Assembly: GCA_030630935.1 (NCBI GenBank)
Contig: DAOVMD010000253.1
Coordinates: 1 to 5,193 of the forward strand
Direction: 5' to 3'
Length of the DNA stretch: 5,193 nt
DNA from: Candidatus Mcinerneyibacteriota bacterium
Lineage (GTDB): Bacteria > AUK180 > JAQVHJ01
Under the pieces are notes generated by a model that made no database searches, had not been told where the DNA came from, and saw only the letters and a program-made list of their open reading frames with translations. Numbering within the stretch: position 1 is the stretch's first letter; each line of letters starts with the position of its first letter. A program made the translations under genes and the position numbers. Positions 1 to 4,799 of the stretch are shown in pieces.

Positions 1-575
1 GTCAATAAAAGATTACTCGGTAACTCCTTCGCAAGTGCTTGAATCTCCTTCGATGTTAATACTTCAACACCAAATGTAAAAAATACACCTAAAGAAATCA
101 GCTCCCTGAAAATATTTATAGGTCCGGAATACCAGTGAATTATAACTCTCTCCAAATTGTATTTCTTCAATAAGGAAAGAACTTCCTTCTCTGCTCCCTT
201 TGTATGTATGGTTATTATCTTTTGCTGATCCTGTGCAGATTGAAGAAAAAACTCAAATATCTTCTTCTGCGCAGCATACTCTGAAGAATCTTTTACAAAA
301 TGAAAATCAAGCCCTACTTCACCTATCATTTTACTCGAGCGTATACAATTCCTGAGAGGGTTTAGGTCACTGGCATACTCCGGTGCATTCCAGGGATGAA
401 TTCCAAATGTCGGAATAATATATTCACTAAATTCCGATAATATCATATTCTCCTGATACGAAGGGATATCCATTGAATTGGAAATCGTAAATATCTTATT
501 CTCATCAATCTGGGATATGATCTTACGGCGGTTGCCCTTATACATATCCAAGTGTGCATGTGCATCAATAAACAT
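1..575 (-). CDS. TatD-family metal-dependent hydrolase, C-terminus cut off by the window edge
   Basis: The reading frame begins at an ATG whose complement is 573-575 and stays open for 191 codons to the left edge, so the C-terminal 60-70 residues expected of a roughly 250-residue TatD protein lie outside. TatD enzymes are cytoplasmic metal-dependent nucleases/phosphoesterases with a TIM-barrel amidohydrolase fold. The family landmarks are in order: DAHAHLD at residues 4-10 (metal ligands H6 and H8), GIHPW at 58-62, IGEVGLDF at 84-91 (E86 as the bridging metal ligand), IHTKGAEKEVL at 123-133 (H124), and HWYSG at 147-151 (H147), then FTFGVEV. The final conserved Asp-containing motif would lie beyond the edge. 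An AAGGA site sits 8-9 bases upstream of the ATG. The gene diverges from the downstream operon and has its own promoter. The barrel motifs make the family call firm; the exact substrate is unknown. Confidence 0.93.
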   Translation of the reverse strand, partial: MFIDAHAHLDMYKGNRRKIISQIDENKIFTISNSMDIPSYQENMILSEFSEYIIPTFGIHPWNAPEYASDLNPLRNCIRSSKMIGEVGLDFHFVKDSSEYAAQKKIFEFFLQSAQDQQKIITIHTKGAEKEVLSLLKKYNLERVIIHWYSGPINIFRELISLGVFFTFGVEVLTSKEIQALAKELPSNLLL

Positions 576-596
576 TATATATCCTTACCTTATAAT

Positions 597-628
597 ATTA
601 TATTAGCATATTGAGAGAATATTTTCAA
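597..628 (-). promoter_or_regulatory. Predicted sigma70-type promoter of the TatD-family gene
   Basis: Read on the minus strand, TTGAAA (complement of 623-628) is followed after 17 bases by TAATAT (600-605), preceded by TG plus one base as in extended -10 elements. A full-consensus TATAAT overlaps at 597-602, but its spacing to the -35 would be 20. A run of ten A on this strand (complement of 630-639) lies just upstream of the -35, like an UP element. Transcription would start near 592 and give a leader of under 20 bases with an AAGGA ribosome site. The -10 region also lies in a 12-bp perfect palindrome (591-602). Confidence 0.6.
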
Positions 629-649
629 GTTTTTTTTTTAAGAAGGATC

Positions 650-673
650 GTTAAATTGTTAAAGTGTTAAAAA
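650..673. repeat. Three tandem imperfect 8-mers starting GTTAAA
   Basis: GTTAAATT (650-657), GTTAAAGT (658-665) and GTTAAAAA (666-673) follow each other without a gap. They share the first six bases and differ in the last two. The repeat lies between the two divergent promoters and could be simple slippage in AT-rich DNA. A binding role is speculative. Confidence 0.45.
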
Positions 674-726
674 CAAGTTTAAATATTAAATACATGGAGA
701 TAGTTAAATGGTTCACGTGTTTTATA

Positions 727-743
727 AAAGCATGCTTTGCATG
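727..743. repeat. Perfect 12-bp palindrome AAAGCATGCTTT with an adjoining GCATG
   Basis: Positions 727-738 are self-complementary. The sequence immediately continues TTGCATG, so CATGC (731-735) and GCATG (739-743) also form a 5-bp inverted repeat with a 3-base loop. The site lies about 50-60 bases upstream of the operon's -35 element, a usual place for an activator site, but no regulator is identified. Confidence 0.45.
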
Positions 744-785
744 TGTTTAAATGTGTCTCGAGCAAAGCGAAACTCCCATAAACCC

Positions 786-814
786 TTGACTTTTTCAATT
801 AAACATGCTATAAT
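786..814 (+). promoter_or_regulatory. Strong sigma70-type promoter of the marR operon
   Basis: TTGACT at 786-791 (five of six consensus bases) and a perfect TATAAT at 809-814 are separated by exactly 17 bases. The -10 is preceded by TG plus one base (806-808), the extended -10 signature. Transcription is expected to start around 821, leaving a leader of about 76 bases before the first gene. This is the best promoter in the window and the only clear one reading into the five-gene operon. Confidence 0.85.
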
Positions 815-820
815 TACTTC

Positions 821-860
821 GGAATATGAAATATTTTATTTCTTAATATTTCATATTACC
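821..860. promoter_or_regulatory. Twin inverted 13-bp near-palindromes at the transcript start: probable MarR operators and/or 5' hairpin
   Basis: AATATGAAATATT at 823-835 recurs as its exact complement, AATATTTCATATT, at 845-857, with a 9-base spacer. Each arm is itself a near-palindrome, AATAT-N3-ATATT, so the element can be read as two dyad-symmetric binding sites. Their centres (829 and 851) are 22 bases apart, about two helical turns. GG at 821-822 and CC at 859-860 extend the pairing past one bulged base (A858). The element starts where transcription is predicted to begin and lies upstream of a gene for a MarR repressor, a class that usually binds short palindromes in its own promoter. 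As RNA it would fold into an AT-rich hairpin, but no U-run follows, so it is not an intrinsic terminator. Confidence 0.65.
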
Positions 861-896
861 AAGGTTCTGAATTTGTTATTTTAAAGGAGATGTTTA

Positions 897-1352
897 ATGA
901 AAAAGATACCAAAAAGAATACAGGCCCTTGAAAGGTTACTCAGGGAGATTAACTGGAGTATAACAATCAAGGGTAGGGAGATATTAAAAAAGTTTAATTC
1001 ATCGAAATCTCAACTTCAATGCCTATCAACTCTTTATTTCTTTAACTCCAGTAATGATAAGCAAGAGATGACGATGGGTGAGCTTGCTAAAAGTACAGAT
1101 ATGTCTTTCAGTGCAATGACAGGATTAGTTGACAGGCTTATAAAAAACAAATTAATACGAAGGAGACGTTCAAATACTGATCGACGTAAGGTAATAATTG
1201 ATTTATCGAAGCGTGGGACTTCTTTAATTAAAGAGATAATAAATGAAAGACAGAGTTATCTTCATTTTCTTTCTAAAAAGTTAAAGGTTTCTGAATTAAG
1301 TTCAACTCTTGAAACATTAAAACAATTATCTATTGAAATAAAAAAAGGTTAA
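897..1352 (+). CDS. MarR-family winged-helix transcriptional regulator
   Basis: This 151-residue protein has the normal MarR length and layout: N-terminal dimerisation helices (about 6-34), a core helix (about 38-50), a winged helix-turn-helix (about 58-103) and C-terminal dimerisation helices (about 106-149). Within the DNA-binding part, MTMGELAKSTDMSFSAMTGLVDRLIKN (residues 58-84, written here as one block only to locate it) holds the two HTH helices, with SFSAMTGLVDRL as the recognition helix. IRRRRSNTDRRKVIIDLSKRG follows as the wing, with the conserved Asp-Arg (D95, R96). The start is set by AAAGGAG at 883-889, seven bases before the ATG. MarR proteins are dimeric cytoplasmic repressors released by small phenolic, carboxylic or oxidising ligands. 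As first gene of the operon, behind a strong promoter with twin palindromes, it most likely represses itself and the transporters. Its ligand cannot be read from sequence. Confidence 0.95.
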   Translation: MKKIPKRIQALERLLREINWSITIKGREILKKFNSSKSQLQCLSTLYFFNSSNDKQEMTMGELAKSTDMSFSAMTGLVDRLIKNKLIRRRRSNTDRRKVIIDLSKRGTSLIKEIINERQSYLHFLSKKLKVSELSSTLETLKQLSIEIKKG

Positions 1353-1353
1353 C

Positions 1354-2595
1354 ATGTTGGAATTCCTTAGAATATTATACATAATTCTTTTTTCGGGGAC
1401 TGTTATTTTTTTAATTTCCCGAAAGAAATTTCCTGTAGGGATTACGATTTTATTTATCTCGATTGGGATATTAGTTTACCTTGCAGTGCCTTTAGATATT
1501 ATTCGAAAAATTCTATTTCAAACTTTTCAAAACTATTTAATGTATAAATTAATGGTTGTAATATTTCTTATTCTCTTTTTCAGTAAGTTATTGAAAGAGA
1601 TTGGATTATTAGATGAAGCAGTATTCGTTCTGGAGAAATCATTCAATAATAAATCAAAGATTCTCCCTGTTTTTCCTGCGTTAATCGGTTTACTACCGAT
1701 GCCTGGCGGGGCAATGTTTTCAGCACCGATGGTAAGATCAATCACGAATAATATGGAGATTAGAAATGAGGATAAGACCTTTATCAATTACTGGTTCCGG
1801 CATATGTGGGAACCGATTCTTCCTCTTTATCCCGGGTTCATTCTCCAATTAGAGTTAGTAATTGCGGTTACTAATCATTCTAATGCAATTTTACGAATTC
1901 TTTTATGGCAGCTTCCAATAACCATTTTAATATTTCTGGGCGGATATATTTTCAAGTTAAGGTCTTTCTCAAAAAAGCAATCGAATAATAACACATTAAA
2001 TTTAAAGAATATTTATTCTCTTTTAAAGAAGATCTGGTCGATTCTTTTATTAATATTTCTTGTTATATTTTTTAATCGTATTGACTTCGCACTTTTAATT
2101 GCATGTGTAACAATTCTTACAGCATTAATATATTTCAAGAAACTTTCAACTGAGTTAATATTTAAAATTTTAAAAGACTCCCTTTCAGTTATGATAGTAG
2201 TATTGATATTCGCAGTATTTTTCTTTCAGAGTACAATGGAAGGAACAGGTGTTCTCAATGAGATTTCATTTTTTTTAAGTAATTCCGGAATCCCAATTGC
2301 GATAGTAATATTTGTGATCCCTTTAATTATAGGAGTTTTATCAGGATTAACCATTACATTTATTGCTATTACATTTCCCTTAATTATTCCTTTGATTTCA
2401 ACACCTGAGTTTAGTTATAATTTAATTGCCCTCGCTTTTCTAGGGGGATATTTTGGAGTTTTATTATCACCTGTTCATCTATGTTTAGTTCTTACAAACG
2501 AGTATTTCGAGAGTCATTTAAATAAAGTATATTTTTTACTTTTTAAATCCATGCTATTAGCAGGGATATATGGAATATTTTTAAGTTTAATTTAA
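1354..2595 (+). CDS. DUF401-family multi-spanning membrane protein, probable permease
   Basis: The 413-residue product is highly hydrophobic, with about ten membrane spans (near 4-22, 27-49, 62-82, 160-175, 178-201, 226-241, 245-260, 276-292, 312-337, 335-349, 355-381, 392-413; some pairs may be re-entrant). I recognise DUF401 (COG1906), an uncharacterised family placed near the ion-transporter superfamily, from its signatures: PALIGLLPMPGGAMFSAPM (108-126), NYWFRHMWE (145-153) followed by PLYPG (157-161), GVLSGLTITFIAITFP (327-342), and GYFGVLLSPVHLCLVLT (365-381) followed by NEYFE. The two halves each carry a Pro/Gly-rich segment, as in transporters with inverted repeats. The ATG lies one base after the marR stop, with an AAAAAAGG ribosome site inside the last marR codons, so translation is probably coupled. 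Substrate is unknown; an organic anion is a guess from superfamily relations. Confidence 0.88.
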   Translation: MLEFLRILYIILFSGTVIFLISRKKFPVGITILFISIGILVYLAVPLDIIRKILFQTFQNYLMYKLMVVIFLILFFSKLLKEIGLLDEAVFVLEKSFNNKSKILPVFPALIGLLPMPGGAMFSAPMVRSITNNMEIRNEDKTFINYWFRHMWEPILPLYPGFILQLELVIAVTNHSNAILRILLWQLPITILIFLGGYIFKLRSFSKKQSNNNTLNLKNIYSLLKKIWSILLLIFLVIFFNRIDFALLIACVTILTALIYFKKLSTELIFKILKDSLSVMIVVLIFAVFFFQSTMEGTGVLNEISFFLSNSGIPIAIVIFVIPLIIGVLSGLTITFIAITFPLIIPLISTPEFSYNLIALAFLGGYFGVLLSPVHLCLVLTNEYFESHLNKVYFLLFKSMLLAGIYGIFLSLI

Positions 2596-2612
2596 TAACC
2601 AAGGAGTCTAAA

Positions 2613-3185
2613 ATGTCAAAAGTAAAAGGTGGCACAATAAAGTCGAGAATAAACTTTATTAAGGAGACCTACGGGCAAAAGGGTTTAGATTTATTATTAA
2701 ATTCATTACCCGTAGAAGATCAGGGAATTTTAAGTGGAATACTTTTATATTCGTCCTGGTATCCATTTGAACTTTATGAAAGACTTGATAATGCAATTAA
2801 AGAGAAGTTAGCACCTGTTGATAAACATATCTATGAGAAGATGGGTGCATTTTCTGCAAGAACACATTTAAGTACTATCTATAAATCGTATCTAAAAGAA
2901 AATAACCCAATGGCGTTCTGTAAAATCTTTCATAATATCTTTAAAAGTTATTATGATTCAGGTCGAGTTGAAATGGAAGAGCTGTCCCCACATGCAGTAA
3001 TCTTCCGAATTTATGATTTTGCAAGTCCTTCACGTCAGGATTGTGAGAGTAATATTGGTTATATTAGAGAAGGACTAACAATTTGCGGTGCAAAAAATCC
3101 CAAAGTGCTTGAATCAAAGTGTAGAGTAAAAGGTGCTGATTATTGTGAAATCTCAATCCCTTGGGAGCCGAATGAAGAAATTTAA
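2613..3185 (+). CDS. V4R/DUF2378-like small-molecule-binding protein with a Cys-Glu-Cys-Cys zinc-site pattern
   Basis: This 190-residue soluble protein has no signal peptide, membrane span or DNA-binding domain. The N-terminal half is helical (about 10-115), with the WYP (49-51) and aromatic/Leu pattern I associate with the DUF2378 (TIGR02265) family known from myxobacteria. The C-terminal part (about 118-186) ends in ESKCRVKGADYCEISIPW, the typical end of V4R/heme-NO-binding-like domains. C144, E167, C170 and C178 give the spacing C-x22-E-x2-C-x7-C. As I recall, the zinc site of phenol-sensing MopR/PoxR uses Cys155, Glu178, Cys181 and Cys189, the same spacing. V4R domains bind small hydrophobic ligands and are often fused to regulators; here the domain is not fused to an output module. 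AAGGAG at 2601-2606 sets the start. It sits between two transporter genes, which suggests a ligand-binding accessory or sensor. The family call is good; the role is inferred. Confidence 0.78.
   Translation: MSKVKGGTIKSRINFIKETYGQKGLDLLLNSLPVEDQGILSGILLYSSWYPFELYERLDNAIKEKLAPVDKHIYEKMGAFSARTHLSTIYKSYLKENNPMAFCKIFHNIFKSYYDSGRVEMEELSPHAVIFRIYDFASPSRQDCESNIGYIREGLTICGAKNPKVLESKCRVKGADYCEISIPWEPNEEI
3163..3174 (+). promoter_or_regulatory. Shine-Dalgarno site and ATG that decide the MFS gene start
   Basis: GGGAG at 3163-3167 lies four bases before ATG 3172-3174, inside the last codons of the V4R-like gene. The frame is also open from an earlier GTG at 3133, but that codon has no comparable ribosome site and would add 13 residues that merely shadow the conserved C-terminus of the upstream protein. 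The ATG opens a basic leader (MKKFKAQ), typical of an MFS N-terminus. Confidence 0.65.
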
Positions 3186-4425
3186 AGCACAAATTTCTGA
3201 ATATATATCACATATTAAATTATTTAAAAAAAACGCACGGATTTATCTTTATTCAGGTTTTCTAATTGGAATTAGTTTTTCGGGATTCAGATTATTATAT
3301 AATTTATTTTTAAAGGAGCTTAATTTTTCTGAAGAGATAATGGGGAAACGATTAGCAATATTTTCGTTAGGTTCATTAGTAATTGCCATACCTGCTACAT
3401 TGTCAGCAAAGAAAAATAAATTCAGTACAATTTATATGATATCCTTAGCAATCCTTTTTCTTTCCTGGTTATCACAAGCATTTTTTACTAATTTAATCCC
3501 ATTATTCTCAGCATCATTAATAGGGGGGATGTTCATGACATATTATTCAGTTGCAGTTGCTCCATTTATAATGAGAAACTCCACAGATAAAGAAAGAACA
3601 CATCTATTTAGTTTTAATTTTGCAATTATGCTTTTATCAGGTGTTGTTGGCAGCATTATTGCCGGGTTCCTCCCTGATATTTGTGCAAACTTTACTGATT
3701 CAAAAATAGAAACCCTGAGAATGTCGCTTGTAGTGATATCCGGAGTTTCATTATTAGCATTTTTACTTATCCCAAAAATAAAAGAATTAAATAGAGTTCA
3801 TGAAAAAGACATTCGACTCGCGGATATTTTTAAAATTAAGAACCCCTTACTTTTATTTAAAATTACACTTCCCGCATTTATAGTTGGTATGGGAGCCGGA
3901 ATGATTATTCCATTTATGAATTTATACTTTAAGGATAGAATAAAGCTGGAGATTAATCAGATTGGAATTATCTTCTCTATCACTCAACTTTTCATGTTCC
4001 TGGGAATCTTACTTGGTCCGCCATTAGCAAAGAAATTCGGGAAGATTAGAACAGTCGTGATCACACAATTTCTATCTATTCCATTTATGTTAATATTAGC
4101 ATTTTTTAATCAGTATTTTCTAGTTGCACTTGCATTTTTTATGAGAGCTGCTTTTATGAATATGGCTCAACCTCTTACTACAGCTTTTGCAATGGAATTA
4201 GTTCCAAAAAATGAACAGGAAATAACCAACAGTACTTTAATGGTTGCCTGGACTTTCTCATTGGCGATTAGTACTGCAATCGGGGGAAAGTTAATAGCTA
4301 CATCAGGCTTTACAATACCGCTGATTATTGCATCAGGATTATATGTTTTATCAAGTATGTTTTATTTCTTATTCTTTTTTAAAACTGAAAAAATTACTCG
4401 GGTGGTCGAATGCTCTGGAAATTAA
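3172..4425 (+). CDS. Major facilitator superfamily transporter, 12 membrane spans
   Basis: From the chosen ATG the protein has 417 residues, standard for a 12-TM MFS carrier of the inner membrane. Spans lie near 24-46, 57-78, 85-105, 108-130, 148-168, 183-202, then a charged central loop (about 203-227, KIKELNRVHEKD) and 228-253, 262-283, 292-311, 315-336, 355-375 and 380-403. A motif-A-like sequence, GPPLAKKFGKIR (282-293), falls in the loop between spans 8 and 9. The matching loop between spans 2 and 3 is reduced to LSAKKNKFS. GKRLAIFSLGSLVIAIPA at the second span and QPLTTAFAMELVP (333-345) are typical of prokaryotic drug/metabolite MFS proteins. The gene overlaps the V4R-like gene by 14 bases and FxsA by 16, implying coupled translation. 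Uptake or efflux cannot be told from sequence; MarR control favours efflux, but weakly. Confidence 0.92.
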   Translation: MKKFKAQISEYISHIKLFKKNARIYLYSGFLIGISFSGFRLLYNLFLKELNFSEEIMGKRLAIFSLGSLVIAIPATLSAKKNKFSTIYMISLAILFLSWLSQAFFTNLIPLFSASLIGGMFMTYYSVAVAPFIMRNSTDKERTHLFSFNFAIMLLSGVVGSIIAGFLPDICANFTDSKIETLRMSLVVISGVSLLAFLLIPKIKELNRVHEKDIRLADIFKIKNPLLLFKITLPAFIVGMGAGMIIPFMNLYFKDRIKLEINQIGIIFSITQLFMFLGILLGPPLAKKFGKIRTVVITQFLSIPFMLILAFFNQYFLVALAFFMRAAFMNMAQPLTTAFAMELVPKNEQEITNSTLMVAWTFSLAISTAIGGKLIATSGFTIPLIIASGLYVLSSMFYFLFFFKTEKITRVVECSGN

Positions 4426-4799
4426 TTTTAGCTTTTACAGTTATCCCTATAATCGAATTATATATTCTTCTAATGCTGGCGGATTTAATAGGACCGCACA
4501 TCACTATCCTGATAATCATTCTTACCGGGATAACCGGCGGGATATTAACAAAAGCACAAGGTCTCAATACAATCAAAAAGATAAAAACACAATTAGCAGA
4601 AGGAGATGTTCCAACAGATGAATTATTAAATGGATTATTAATTTTATCAGGGGGATTGTTATTATTAACACCTGGGATATTAACAGACCTAACTGGGTTC
4701 ACCTTGTTGATACCTTTTACAAGAACACCAATAAGGAATTTTCTTAAAAAGAAATTTAAGAAAATTATAGAAAAGAATACAATTACATTTAATCAGTAG
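4410..4799 (+). CDS. fxsA: FxsA-family cytoplasmic membrane protein
   Basis: The 129-residue product matches FxsA throughout: VIPIIELYILLML (11-23) as the first span with the PIIELY signature, a second span at about 28-46, then the amphipathic TKAQGLNTIKKIKTQLAEGDVPTDELLNG stretch (47-75; conserved QG, EG.VP.DEL), a third hydrophobic part LILSGGLLLLTPGILTDLTGFTLLIP (77-102) with the hallmark LLTPGxLTDxxG, and a Lys-rich cytoplasmic tail (109-123). In E. coli, FxsA is an inner-membrane protein whose overproduction relieves F-plasmid exclusion of phage T7; its normal function is unknown. The ATG lies inside the 3' end of the MFS gene, preceded by GGGTGG (4400-4405), so translation is probably coupled. 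It is the last gene of the operon. The family assignment is secure, while the reason for its place beside two transporters is not. Confidence 0.94.
   Translation: MLWKLILAFTVIPIIELYILLMLADLIGPHITILIIILTGITGGILTKAQGLNTIKKIKTQLAEGDVPTDELLNGLLILSGGLLLLTPGILTDLTGFTLLIPFTRTPIRNFLKKKFKKIIEKNTITFNQ

Larger units (their letters stand above)
576..896. other. Divergent intergenic region between the TatD-family gene and the marR operon
   Basis: These 321 bases hold the promoters of both divergent transcription units (597-628 minus, 786-814 plus) and the twin inverted repeat at 821-860. Between them are three tandem 8-mers beginning GTTAAA (650, 658, 666), a CACGTG (714-719), a 12-bp perfect palindrome AAAGCATGCTTT (727-738) directly followed by another GCATG, a CTCGAG (757-762), and a GAGCAAAGCGA motif (760-770). 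A 58-codon open frame at 708-884 has a fair Shine-Dalgarno site but crosses the promoter and operator and reads like random sequence, so it is not called. No tRNA or recognisable riboswitch is seen. Confidence 0.75.

Noticed and set aside
821-860. The inverted repeat as an intrinsic terminator or attenuator
   Set aside because: The stem is nearly all A/T and is not followed by a T-run, and no competing pairing or leader peptide is seen.
708-884. 58-codon plus-strand open frame with GGAG at 696-699, eight bases before its ATG
   Set aside because: It crosses the operon's -35, -10, predicted transcript start and twin palindromes. The only visible promoter lies inside it, and its residues look random (Cys/Met/His-rich start, Phe/Ile-rich end). 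The ribosome-site match is probably chance.
1533-1787. 84-codon minus-strand frame inside the DUF401 gene
   Set aside because: It is antisense to conserved DUF401 motifs, with no ribosome site or recognisable product; a shadow of the real gene.
3133-3171. GTG at 3133 as the MFS start
   Set aside because: It has no good ribosome site, and the 13 added residues are only the out-of-frame reading of the conserved V4R-like C-terminus. The ATG at 3172 has GGGAG in front.
4328-4702. Plus-strand 97-codon frame (4328-4621) and minus-strand 102-codon frame (4394-4702) over the MFS/fxsA junction
   Set aside because: Both overlap the clearly conserved FxsA frame and show no family features.
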